A stretch of 63,406 nucleotides of DNA from Pseudomonas sp. BMS12. GTDB lineage: Bacteria > Pseudomonadota > Gammaproteobacteria > Pseudomonadales > Pseudomonadaceae. This document shows, one piece after another, positions 27,651-35,786 of the stretch. The stretch lies in contig NZ_LSOF01000018.1 of the NCBI RefSeq assembly GCF_001592875.1, positions 201,116 through 264,521 on the forward strand, read 5' to 3'. Under the pieces are notes generated by a model, which saw only the letters and a program-made list of their open reading frames with translations, had not been told where the DNA came from and did not search any database. The position numbers and the translations under genes were made by a program. The stretch's first letter is position 1. The number at the start of each line of letters is the position of its first letter.

Positions 27651-28285
27651 TGGGCTTCTTCGGCTCCGGGCGGGTCGGTTGGCAACGGCTCGCTGCCGTC
27701 GGATTCCAGGCGGTCTTGCAGGATATCGATGCGTTGCTGCAGGGCTTGTACGTCTTCGTCCTGCAGTTGCTCCAGCTGGTCGACGGTGAAGTCCGGTTCA
27801 TGACGCTGGGTGGCGGGCAGGCGCACGAGAGGGAAGTTCAGGCTTTCCTCCATGCCGCCGCGCTCGAGTATCACGTGATCCGGGTGGACTTCCTTGAGGC
27901 GGGTGCTGGCATTGATCTCGCCGCCGACCTCAATGCGCCGCGGCTGGCCACCGGCGGCCTGGATGATGGCTGCGGAGCGCTGGGCGTCTGGATTGACGAA
28001 ACTGGCCAGCAGGGTCATTTGCTGATTGGTGCTGGGCGGGGGCTGGTCGCTGACGGCTCTGCTCGGCGTACCGAACAGACCCTGCAGCTGATCGAGGGCG
28101 GGCGCCTGGCGCTGTTCGGCCTGCACGCTGCCGGCCGCTGCCGGCGCTTCACTGCGCAGCAGGCGCAGGTGGTCGATACTCTGTCGGGTCAGGCTCAGGC
28201 TCATGCCCACCACGGCCAGCAGGCACAGGCAGGTCACGCCATGACGGCGCAGCCATGCAAAGAGGCGGGTACGTGTCGCGCTCAA
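27647..28285 (-). CDS. gspC: type II secretion inner-membrane protein GspC (XcpP)
   Basis: A 212-residue bitopic protein linking the inner-membrane platform to the secretin. It has a basic cytoplasmic start (TRTRLFAWLRRHG), a membrane helix at about 16-32, a periplasmic linker, and the beta-rich HR domain (QLQGLFGTP onward, about 86-160). The C-terminus is an acidic heptad-like coiled coil (VDQLEQLQDEDVQALQQRI) instead of a PDZ domain, as in XcpP. The start is TTG after GGGGGATC; no in-frame ATG would give the N-terminal anchor. Confidence 0.9.
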   Translation of the reverse strand: MSATRTRLFAWLRRHGVTCLCLLAVVGMSLSLTRQSIDHLRLLRSEAPAAAGSVQAEQRQAPALDQLQGLFGTPSRAVSDQPPPSTNQQMTLLASFVNPDAQRSAAIIQAAGGQPRRIEVGGEINASTRLKEVHPDHVILERGGMEESLNFPLVRLPATQRHEPDFTVDQLEQLQDEDVQALQQRIDILQDRLESDGSEPLPTDPPGAEEAQ

Positions 28286-28306
28286 GGCAATGATCCCCCG
28301 GTGTCC

Positions 28307-28314
28307 TTCTTATT
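28307..28314 (-). promoter_or_regulatory. AANAANAA motif (Hfq/Crc catabolite site) in gspC leader
   Basis: On the minus strand AATAAGAA lies about 21-29 nt before the gspC start. AANAANAA is the known catabolite-activity motif that Hfq with Crc binds in Pseudomonas mRNAs to block translation. A single copy could occur by chance; similar motifs in the other three leaders of the cluster raise its weight. Confidence 0.4.
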
Positions 28315-28517
28315 CGTGCGAACTCTGCTCGGTCCGCATCGACCCGGCCCGCAGTCTGCGGGCGTCGCCGACTCTAAAGCAAGTCCCCAGGCCACGATGC
28401 CTCCCTGCACCATACTTTCTGCGTACTGTCGCACTTTAACCGCCTGCCGGAAGCGTGACTCGCTTCGAAGCAGCGGCAAAATGAGCGGCTATCATCGGCG
28501 CCACCTGCTTTCCGTAC

Positions 28518-28531
28518 AACAATAAGAATAA
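28518..28531 (+). promoter_or_regulatory. Triple AANAANAA motif (Hfq/Crc site) in regulator leader
   Basis: AACAATAAGAATAA contains three overlapping AANAANAA units and ends 18 nt before the regulator ATG, the usual place for Hfq/Crc translational repression. The surrounding 20 nt CCGTACAACAATAAGAATAA (28512-28531) matches 16 of 20 positions with the gspE leader. Confidence 0.6.
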
Positions 28532-28549
28532 GCCTGACGGATTTCTGCG

Positions 28550-31183
28550 ATGGAAGAGCCCAAGTCGTCTCTCGGTTTTGCCCGGGACGAGCTGCTGGCA
28601 CTGTTGTGCCGCTGTGAGCAATACCCTCTGACCCTGTTGCTGGCGCCCGCCGGCTCTGGCAAGTCCACGTTGCTGGCCCACTGGCAGGCCGGGCGCGCCC
28701 GGTGCAGTGTCGTGCATTACCCACTGCAGGCGCGTGACAACGAGCCGGTGCGCTTCTTTCGCCATCTCGCCGAGAGCATTCGTGCTCAGGTCGCGGGGTT
28801 CGACATCTCCTGGTTCAACCCCTTCGCCGCCGAGATGCACCAGGCGCCCGAGGTGCTGGGCGAATACCTGGCCGATGCCCTCAATCGCATCGAAGGGCGC
28901 CTGTACATCGTGCTCGACGATTTCCAGTGCATTGCCCAGCCGACCATCCTCGAGGCGCTGTCGAGCATGCTCGAACGACTGACCTCCGGAGTACGGGTGC
29001 TGCTTTCCAGTCGCAATCATCCCGGTTTCTCGCTCAGCCGGCTAAAACTGGACAACAAACTGTTGTGCCTCGACCAGCATGACCTGCGCCTGAACCCGGC
29101 GCAGATCCAGCAATTCAATGCCCACCTCGGCGGTCCCGAGCTCAGTCAGGCCTATGTCGACAACCTGATGGCCATGACCGAAGGCTGGATGGCCGGCGTG
29201 AAGATGGCCCTGCTGGCCTATGCGCGTTTTGGCACCGAAGCGCTGGAGCGCTTCGGTGGTGGCCACCCGGAAATCGTCGACTATTTCGGCCACGTGGTGC
29301 TCAAGCGCCTGTCACCGTCGCTGCATGACTTCCTGCTGTGCAGCGCGATCTTCGAGCGTTTCGACGGCGAGTTGTGTGACCAGGTGCTGAGTCGCAGCGG
29401 CTCGGCCCTGTTGCTGGAGGATCTGGCCGGGCGCGAGCTGTTCCTGCTGCCGGTGGCCGAGCAGCCGGGCTGTTACCGTTACCACGCCCTGTTACACGAT
29501 TTCCTGGCCCGGCGCCTGATGCTGCACAAGCCCCAGCAGGTGCCGGAACTGCATCGCCGCGCCGCGCAGACGCTGCGCCAGCGTGGCGAACTGGAGGCGG
29601 CCTTGCAGCATGCCCAGCGCAGCGCCGACCGGGCTTTCTTCCGCGCCCTGCTGGAGGAGGTTTGCGAGCAGTGGGTGCGCAGCGGTCATTACGCCGAGGT
29701 GCTCAAGTGGCTGGAGCCGCTGAGTGAGCTCGACCTGTGCGGCCAGCCCCGCCTGCTGGTGCCGATGACCTATGCGCTGACCCTGTCGCGGCGCTTCCAC
29801 CAGGCCCGTTACTGCCTGGACGAGCTGGTGGCGCGCTGTCGCGACGAGCCTGGGCTGGAGGCGCCGACCCGGCAGCTGCTGACCCTCAATCTGGAGCTGT
29901 TCCAGCATGACCTGGCGTTCGATCCCGGTGAACGCTGGAGTGAGCTGCTGGCCCCGGGGTTGTCCAGCGACATCCGCGCGCTGACCCTGACCATCGTTGC
30001 CTATCACCACCTGATGCACGGTCGGCTGCAGCGCTCCATCGCTCTGGCGCTAGAGTCCAAGGCGTTGCTGGGGCAGACCGGGCAGGTGTTTCTAGAGAGC
30101 TATGCCGACCTGATCATCGCCCTGTGCAACCGCAACGCCGGCCGCGCCACCTGTGCGCGCAAGGACGTGTGTCAGGACTACCAGCGCACCGAGCGCAGCT
30201 CGCCGGCCTGGGTCAACCGGGCCACCGCAATGGTGGTGGCACTGTACGAGCAGAACCAGCTGGGCGCCGCGCAGCAGCTGTGCGAGGACCTCATGGCGAT
30301 GGTCACCTCGTCCTCGGCCACCGAAACCATCGCCACCGTGCACATCACCCTGGCCCGCCTGCTGCACCGGCGCCAGGAGCAGGGCCGGGCGACGCGCCTG
30401 CTGGAGCGTCTGTCGCGCATCCTGCAACTGGGCAACTACGCCCGCTTTGCCAGCCAGGCGGCCCAGGAAAGCATGCGCCAGGTCTGCCTCGATGCCCGTC
30501 CGGCGTTGCTGGACGCCCTGGCTCAGAAACTCGGTCTGGACGAGCGCCTGGCCGCGGGCGAGTGGGAGCGGGTGCGGCCCTACGACGAGTGCTGGGAGCG
30601 CTATGGCCTGGCGACCGTGTACTGGCTGGTGCAGCGTGGTGCCCAGCCGCGTGCCTGTCGCATTCTCAAGGTGCTGGCGCAGTCGCTGCAGCACAGCGAA
30701 ATGCACGCCAGGGCTCTGGTGGTGGAGGCCAATCTGCTGGTGCTGAGCGCGCCGCAGCAGGGTGAGGAATGGCAGAGCCAGGCGTTGCTGCAGCTGATCG
30801 AACGCTTTGGCATCGTCAACATCAATCGTTCGGTGTTCGATGAGGCGCCGGGGTTCGCCGAGGCGGTGTTCGGCCTGCTGCGCTCCGGTCGACTGCAGGC
30901 GCCGGAGGCCTACAGCGAGGCCTATGCCGAATTTCTCCACGCCGAGGCCGGCTCGGGCGGCAATGCCGTCGAGCGACTCGGCCTGCTCACCGACAAGGAG
31001 GCGGAAATCTTCGCCCAGTTGCTCAAGGGCCTGTCCAACAGCGAGATTAGTGCCAGCACCGGTATCGCCCTGTCCACCACCAAGTGGCACCTGAAGAACA
31101 TCTACTCGAAGCTCAATCTCTCCGGCCGCACCGAGGCCATCCTCGCCATGCAGCAGCGCGGCAGCGACCAACGGTTGTCCTGA
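28550..31183 (+). CDS. MalT-like STAND/LuxR-family transcriptional regulator
   Basis: An 877-residue large ATP-binding LuxR regulator. The NTPase domain has Walker A APAGSGKST (residues 32-40) and Walker B YIVLDDFQ (119-126). A long TPR-like helical sensor region (about 350-800) follows, and a LuxR winged helix-turn-helix ends the protein (LTDKEAEIFAQLLKGLSNSE then TTKWHLKNIYSKLNL). In MalT-type proteins an inducer bound by the helical region triggers ATP-dependent assembly and activation. It lies inside the T2SS cluster, divergent from gspCD and upstream of the peroxidase and gspE-M, so these are its likely targets. A MalT-like gene (orfV) at this place was, as I recall, reported in P. alcaligenes. 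Confidence 0.88.
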   Translation: MEEPKSSLGFARDELLALLCRCEQYPLTLLLAPAGSGKSTLLAHWQAGRARCSVVHYPLQARDNEPVRFFRHLAESIRAQVAGFDISWFNPFAAEMHQAPEVLGEYLADALNRIEGRLYIVLDDFQCIAQPTILEALSSMLERLTSGVRVLLSSRNHPGFSLSRLKLDNKLLCLDQHDLRLNPAQIQQFNAHLGGPELSQAYVDNLMAMTEGWMAGVKMALLAYARFGTEALERFGGGHPEIVDYFGHVVLKRLSPSLHDFLLCSAIFERFDGELCDQVLSRSGSALLLEDLAGRELFLLPVAEQPGCYRYHALLHDFLARRLMLHKPQQVPELHRRAAQTLRQRGELEAALQHAQRSADRAFFRALLEEVCEQWVRSGHYAEVLKWLEPLSELDLCGQPRLLVPMTYALTLSRRFHQARYCLDELVARCRDEPGLEAPTRQLLTLNLELFQHDLAFDPGERWSELLAPGLSSDIRALTLTIVAYHHLMHGRLQRSIALALESKALLGQTGQVFLESYADLIIALCNRNAGRATCARKDVCQDYQRTERSSPAWVNRATAMVVALYEQNQLGAAQQLCEDLMAMVTSSSATETIATVHITLARLLHRRQEQGRATRLLERLSRILQLGNYARFASQAAQESMRQVCLDARPALLDALAQKLGLDERLAAGEWERVRPYDECWERYGLATVYWLVQRGAQPRACRILKVLAQSLQHSEMHARALVVEANLLVLSAPQQGEEWQSQALLQLIERFGIVNINRSVFDEAPGFAEAVFGLLRSGRLQAPEAYSEAYAEFLHAEAGSGGNAVERLGLLTDKEAEIFAQLLKGLSNSEISASTGIALSTTKWHLKNIYSKLNLSGRTEAILAMQQRGSDQRLS

Positions 31184-31191
31184 TTGCCCAG

Positions 31192-31214
31192 TCCCCCTCC
31201 CGTGGGAGGGGGGA
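31192..31214. repeat. Dispersed CCCTC-type palindromic repeat after the regulator
   Basis: TCCCCCTCCC (31192-31201) and GGGAGGGGGGA (31204-31214) form a near-perfect hairpin with a 2-nt loop, followed by GGGTGGCG. This resembles the short intergenic CCCTCTCCC...GGGAGAGGG repeat widely scattered in pseudomonads and other proteobacteria. It may also slow or end transcription between the regulator and the peroxidase. A related copy lies between gspE and gspF. Confidence 0.6.
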
Positions 31215-31278
31215 GGGTGGCGTGCAAATCCCTAGTCTCTCGTCTGCCGGACAACCGCCGGCGACCACCCACGACTAC

Positions 31279-31286
31279 AAGAAGAA
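31279..31286 (+). promoter_or_regulatory. AANAANAA motif (Hfq/Crc site) in peroxidase leader
   Basis: AAGAAGAA sits 16-23 nt before the peroxidase ATG and just upstream of its GGGAGA ribosome site. It fits the Hfq/Crc recognition pattern but, being purine-rich, could also be an extended ribosome site. Confidence 0.4.
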
Positions 31287-31301
31287 TCGGGAGATACCGC
31301 C

Positions 31302-34043
31302 ATGTCTGTTTGGGTCACCTGGCCTAGCCTGGTCAAGTTCGGCACCCTGGGCATCTACGCCGGCCTGATAACCCTCGCGCTAGAGCGCGATGTGTTGTTC
31401 AAGAACAACCTGTTCGACGTCGACAACCTGCCCGCCGCCAACGCCAATATCGTCTGCGATGCCCGCAGCCAGGTGGCACGTACCGAGGACGGCACCTGCA
31501 ACATTCTCAGCAACCCGGCTGAAGGCTCGGTGTATCGCCGTTTCGGGCGCAACGTCGACCCCAGCGTCACCCACGGCGAAACCGAGGCCGATACCCTGCT
31601 GACGCCCAACCCGCGGGAAGTGAGCAATGTGCTGATGGCGCGTGACGAGTTCAAACCGGCGCCCAGCCTCAACTTCATCGCCGCCTCGTGGATCCAGTTC
31701 ATGGTCCACGACTGGGTCGACCATGGCGCCAATTCGGAAGACAACCCGATCCAGGTGCCGTTACCGGCCGGTGACAGCTTCGGCAGCGGCAGTCTGGCTG
31801 TGCGTCGTACCCAGCCTGATCCGACCCGCACCGCCGCCGAAGCCGGCAAGCCCGAAACCTATCGCAACCACAACACGCACTGGTGGGACGGTTCGCAGCT
31901 GTATGGCAGCGACAAGGCCACCAACGACAAGGTGCGTGCCTTCGTCGACGGCAAGCTGAAGATCAATGCCGACGGCACCCTGCCGCACGAGCTGCTCAGC
32001 GGCAAGCCGGTCACCGGCTTCAATGAGAACTGGTGGGTCGGTCTGAGCATGCTGCACCAGTTGTTCACCAAGGAGCACAACGCCGTCGCGACGATGCTCA
32101 AGCAGAAATATCCGGACAAGGACGACCAGTGGCTCTACGACCACGCACGCCTGGTTACCGCTGCGCTGATGGCCAAGATCCACACTGTAGAGTGGACCCC
32201 GGCGGTGATCGCCAATCCGGTCACCGAGCGAGCCATGTACGCCAACTGGTGGGGGCTGCTCGGTGCAGGGCCGGAGCGTGACAAGTATCAGGACGAGGCG
32301 CGCATGCTGCAGGAGGACCTGGCCAGCGCCAATCCCTTCATTCTGCGCATCCTGGGCATCGACCCGCAGAACGTCGGTAGCGCCACCATCTCCCACGCCC
32401 TGGCCGGCATCGTCGGTTCGACCAACCCGAACAACTACGGCGTGCCCTACACCCTCACCGAGGAGTTCGTCGCCGTGTACCGCATGCACCCGCTGATGCG
32501 CGACAGGGTCGACGTCTACGATATCGGCTCGAATCGGGTGTCGCGCTCGGTGGCGCTGCAGGACACCCGCGACGGCGACGCCGAGGACCTGCTGGCCAGT
32601 GAGCAGCCGGATCGCCTGTGGTACTCCTTCGGCATCACCAACCCGGGTTCGCTGACCCTCAACAACTACCCGGGCTTCCTGCGCAACCTGTCAATTCCGC
32701 TGGTCGGCAACATCGACCTGGCCACCATCGACGTACTGCGCGATCGCGAACGTGGCGTGCCGCGCTACAACGAGTTCCGCCGGCAGATCGGCCTCAACCC
32801 GATCACTAAGTTCGAGGACCTGACCCAGGACGCGGCCACCCTGGCCAATCTCAAGCGCATCTACAGCAACGATATCGAGCAGATCGACACCCTGGTCGGC
32901 ATGCTCGCCGAAACCGTGCGCCCGGACGGCTTCGCCTTCGGCGAGACGGCCTTCCAGATCTTCATCATGAACGCCTCGCGCCGGCTGATGGCCGACCGTT
33001 TCTACACCAAGGACTACCGCCCGGAGATCTACACCCCGGAAGGCCTGGCCTGGGTCGAGAACAGCACCATGGTCGACGTGATCAAGCGCCACAATCCGCA
33101 GCTGGCCAGCAGCCTGGTCGGGGTCGAGAACGCCTTCAAGCCCTGGGGGCTGAACATTCCGGCCGACTACGACAGCTGGCCGGCCAAGGCCAAGCAGGAC
33201 AATCTGTGGGTCAACGGCGCGCTGCGCAGTCAGTATGCCGAGGGCGAGTTGCCGGCCATTCCGCCGGTGAACGTCGGCGGCCTGATTGGCTCGGTGTTGT
33301 GGAAGAAGGTGCAGGAGCGCGGCGACGTCGCACCGCTGGGCTACACCAAGGCCATGCACCCGCACGGCGTGATGGCCAAGGCGCGTTTCGTCGCTCAAAC
33401 GGGGCAGCCTTACACCGGCCTGTTCCAGGGCGCCGAGCATGGGCTGCTGCGTCTGTCGGTGGCCGGCGATCCTGCGGTCAACGGCTTCCAGCCGGGGCTG
33501 GCGTGGAAGGTCTTCGTCGATGGCAAGCCGTCGCAGAACGTTTCCGCGCTGTACACCCTGAGCGGGCAGGGCAACAACTACAACTTCTTCGCCAACGAGC
33601 TGTCGCAGTTCGTCTCGCCGGAGGTCAACGACACCTTGGGCACCACCTTGCTGTTCTCGGCGGTAAGCCTCAAACCGACCCTGCTGCGGGTCGACGACAT
33701 GGCGCAAGTGACCCAGGCCGGCCACGCCGTGACCACGCCCAAGGCGCCGACCCAGGTGTATTTCGTGCCTCGCCCCGAAGTGCGCAGCCTGTTCGGCAGC
33801 AGCGCCCACGACTTCCGTGGCGACCTGCAGAGCCTGACCACGGGCACCAAGCTGTACGACGTCTATGCCACTTCCATGAGCATCAAGACCTCGCTGATTC
33901 CTTCGATCAATCGCAACTACGCCCAGCAGCGGCGCAACAGCGCGGTGAAGATCGGCGAGCTGGAGCTGACCTCGCCGTTTATCGCCTCGGCTTTCGGCGA
34001 TGGCGGCGTGTTCTTCAAGCACCAGCGTAACGAAGACAAGTAA
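31302..34043 (+). CDS. haem peroxidase/fatty-acid alpha-dioxygenase-like protein with C-terminal extension
   Basis: A 913-residue animal-type haem peroxidase. Residues about 20-615 follow the plant alpha-dioxygenase/cyclooxygenase pattern. The distal His is H136 in WIQFMVHDW, followed by HWWDGSQLYG (193-202), NENWWVGLSMLHQLFTKEHN (241-260) and IHTVEW. The motif YRMH (393-396) supplies a catalytic tyrosine three residues before the proximal His, the mark of fatty-acid oxygenases. RDRERGVPRYNEFRR, GETAFQIFIMNASRR and GLAWVENSTMVDVIKRHNP match the rest. Predicted reaction (inference): oxygenation of a fatty acid to a hydroperoxide. Residues 621-913 are extra. The hydrophobic N-terminal stretch lacks a charged n-region and aligns with the plant membrane-binding segment, so no signal peptide is called. 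Confidence 0.85.
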   Translation: MSVWVTWPSLVKFGTLGIYAGLITLALERDVLFKNNLFDVDNLPAANANIVCDARSQVARTEDGTCNILSNPAEGSVYRRFGRNVDPSVTHGETEADTLLTPNPREVSNVLMARDEFKPAPSLNFIAASWIQFMVHDWVDHGANSEDNPIQVPLPAGDSFGSGSLAVRRTQPDPTRTAAEAGKPETYRNHNTHWWDGSQLYGSDKATNDKVRAFVDGKLKINADGTLPHELLSGKPVTGFNENWWVGLSMLHQLFTKEHNAVATMLKQKYPDKDDQWLYDHARLVTAALMAKIHTVEWTPAVIANPVTERAMYANWWGLLGAGPERDKYQDEARMLQEDLASANPFILRILGIDPQNVGSATISHALAGIVGSTNPNNYGVPYTLTEEFVAVYRMHPLMRDRVDVYDIGSNRVSRSVALQDTRDGDAEDLLASEQPDRLWYSFGITNPGSLTLNNYPGFLRNLSIPLVGNIDLATIDVLRDRERGVPRYNEFRRQIGLNPITKFEDLTQDAATLANLKRIYSNDIEQIDTLVGMLAETVRPDGFAFGETAFQIFIMNASRRLMADRFYTKDYRPEIYTPEGLAWVENSTMVDVIKRHNPQLASSLVGVENAFKPWGLNIPADYDSWPAKAKQDNLWVNGALRSQYAEGELPAIPPVNVGGLIGSVLWKKVQERGDVAPLGYTKAMHPHGVMAKARFVAQTGQPYTGLFQGAEHGLLRLSVAGDPAVNGFQPGLAWKVFVDGKPSQNVSALYTLSGQGNNYNFFANELSQFVSPEVNDTLGTTLLFSAVSLKPTLLRVDDMAQVTQAGHAVTTPKAPTQVYFVPRPEVRSLFGSSAHDFRGDLQSLTTGTKLYDVYATSMSIKTSLIPSINRNYAQQRRNSAVKIGELELTSPFIASAFGDGGVFFKHQRNEDK

Positions 34044-34059
34044 CCTCAAGGTGTTACGC

Positions 34060-34092
34060 AAGGGCCTCGGCGCATGCCGGGGCCTTTGTATT
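34060..34092 (+). terminator. Terminator after the peroxidase gene
   Basis: AAGGGCCTCGG (34060-34070) pairs with CCGGGGCCTTT (34077-34087), with G-U pairs, and GTATTTCTG follows. It should separate the peroxidase transcript from gspE-M. Confidence 0.8.
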
Positions 34093-34173
34093 TCTGTTAC
34101 CTGCAGCACAGCCTAAACATTTGTCGTGCAGGCTTGTCGCACTTAGGGTCGACCTGCGAAATCATCACTGCAG

Positions 34174-34230
34174 TCTTTGCGCAAATCCGTTAACTTGGCG
34201 CGATAAACGTGCCGTATAACAACAAGAACA
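34174..34230 (+). promoter_or_regulatory. gspE operon promoter region with double AANAANAA motif
   Basis: A TTGCGC hexamer followed after about 17-18 nt by GATAAA is a candidate sigma-70 promoter, weakly supported. AACAACAAGAACA (34218-34230) holds two overlapping AANAANAA units, the Hfq/Crc pattern, about 40 nt before the gspE ATG. The 20 nt CCGTATAACAACAAGAACAG matches the regulator leader at 16 of 20 positions. A sigma-54 site was looked for and not found. Confidence 0.5.
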
Positions 34231-34270
34231 GACAGTTAGATGGATCTGCTGTTTCGGGAACTGGCCGCAT

Positions 34271-35770
34271 ATGTCTACTGATATCCACGCCGCTCTGGCG
34301 GCCCCGGCAGCCGCGCCGTTGCGCTCGCTGCCTTTCGCCTTCGCCAAACGCCACGGCGTGCTCCTGCGCGAGCAGGGCCTGCAGGTGCGCCGCGGCGCCA
34401 GCCTGACCGCCGTGCAGGAGGCCCAGCGCTTCGCCGGCCGCGTATTGCCGCTGGAGTGGCTGGAGGCCGAGGCCTTCGAGCAACAGCTGTCGTTGGCCTA
34501 CCAGCGCGACTCCTCGGAAGTACGCCAGATGGCCGAAGGCCTGGGCGCGGAAATGGACCTGGCCAGCCTGGCCGAACTCACCCCCGAGTCCGGCGATCTG
34601 CTGGAGCAGGAAGACGACGCGCCGATCATCCGCCTGATCAACGCCATCTTGAGCGAGGCGATCAAGGCCGGCGCCTCCGATATCCACCTGGAAACCTTCG
34701 AGAAACGCCTGGTCGTGCGCTTTCGCGTGGACGGCATCCTGCGCGAGGTGATCGAGCCGCGCCGCGAGCTGGCCGCGTTGCTGGTCTCAAGGGTCAAGGT
34801 CATGGCGCGGCTGGACATCGCCGAGAAGCGCGTGCCGCAGGACGGACGGATTTCCCTGAAGGTTGGCGGTCGCGAGGTGGATATCCGCGTCTCGACTCTG
34901 CCCTCGGCCAACGGCGAGCGCGTGGTGCTGCGTCTGCTGGATAAGCAAGCCGGGCGCCTGTCGTTGCAGCATCTGGGCATGAGCGAGCGCGACCGCCGCC
35001 TGCTGGATGAGAACCTGCGCAAGCCGCACGGCATCATCCTGGTCACCGGCCCGACCGGCTCGGGCAAGACCACCACCCTGTACGCCGGCCTGGTCACCCT
35101 CAACGACCGCTCGCGCAACATCCTCACGGTGGAAGACCCCATCGAGTACTACCTGGAAGGCATCGGCCAGACCCAGGTCAACCCGCGGGTGGACATGACC
35201 TTCGCCCGCGGCCTGCGCGCAATCCTGCGTCAGGACCCGGACGTGGTGATGGTCGGCGAGATCCGCGACCAGGAAACCGCCGACATCGCCGTGCAGGCCT
35301 CGCTGACTGGCCACCTGGTGCTGTCGACCCTGCACACCAACAGCGCGGTGGGCGCCGTGACCCGCCTGGTGGACATGGGCGTCGAGCCGTTTCTGCTGTC
35401 TTCCTCCTTGCTCGGCGTGCTGGCCCAGCGCCTGGTGCGTGTGCTGTGCACTCACTGCCGCGAGGCACGACCGGCCGACGAGGCCGAATGCGGCCTGCTC
35501 GGCCTTGACCCGCAGACCCGGCCGCTGATCTATCACGCCCAGGGCTGCCCGGAGTGCCACCAGCAGGGCTATCGCGGCCGTACCGGCATCTACGAGCTGG
35601 TGATCTTCGACGACAAGATGCGCACCCTGGTGCACAACGGCGTCGGCGAGCAGGAACTGCTGCGCCATGCCCGCAGCCTCGGCCCGAGCATCCGCGACGA
35701 CGGCCGGCGCAAGGTGCTGGAAGGGGTGACCACCCTGGAAGAAGTGCTGCGCGTGACGCGGGAGGATTGA
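34271..35770 (+). CDS. gspE: type II secretion ATPase GspE (XcpR)
   Basis: A 499-residue cytoplasmic hexameric ATPase that drives pseudopilus assembly. After the N-terminal GspL-binding domain come Walker A GPTGSGKTTTLY, the Asp box, Walker B with VGEIRDQETADIA, and the His box TLHTNSA. The tetracysteine zinc element is CTHC...CPEC (about residues 393-425). First gene of gspE-F-G-H-I-J-K-L-M, all on the plus strand. A 13-codon open frame (34240-34281) overlaps its start. Confidence 0.96.
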   Translation: MSTDIHAALAAPAAAPLRSLPFAFAKRHGVLLREQGLQVRRGASLTAVQEAQRFAGRVLPLEWLEAEAFEQQLSLAYQRDSSEVRQMAEGLGAEMDLASLAELTPESGDLLEQEDDAPIIRLINAILSEAIKAGASDIHLETFEKRLVVRFRVDGILREVIEPRRELAALLVSRVKVMARLDIAEKRVPQDGRISLKVGGREVDIRVSTLPSANGERVVLRLLDKQAGRLSLQHLGMSERDRRLLDENLRKPHGIILVTGPTGSGKTTTLYAGLVTLNDRSRNILTVEDPIEYYLEGIGQTQVNPRVDMTFARGLRAILRQDPDVVMVGEIRDQETADIAVQASLTGHLVLSTLHTNSAVGAVTRLVDMGVEPFLLSSSLLGVLAQRLVRVLCTHCREARPADEAECGLLGLDPQTRPLIYHAQGCPECHQQGYRGRTGIYELVIFDDKMRTLVHNGVGEQELLRHARSLGPSIRDDGRRKVLEGVTTLEEVLRVTRED

Positions 35771-35786
35771 TGCAAGCAGTCATGCT

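Noticed and set aside
26163..27803. A 546-codon plus-strand frame over gspD
   Set aside because: Antisense shadow of the secretin gene, with no ribosome site or domain.
31302..31400. Signal peptide at the start of the dioxygenase, which would make it an obvious T2SS substrate
   Set aside because: The hydrophobic stretch has no basic n-region and is followed by ERDVLFKNN, and it aligns with the membrane-contact start of plant alpha-dioxygenase. Export is left open but not claimed.
34190..34222. Sigma-54 promoter before gspE (TGGCGCG...GTGCC)
   Set aside because: The GG and GC elements are not 10 nt apart and TTGC is missing.
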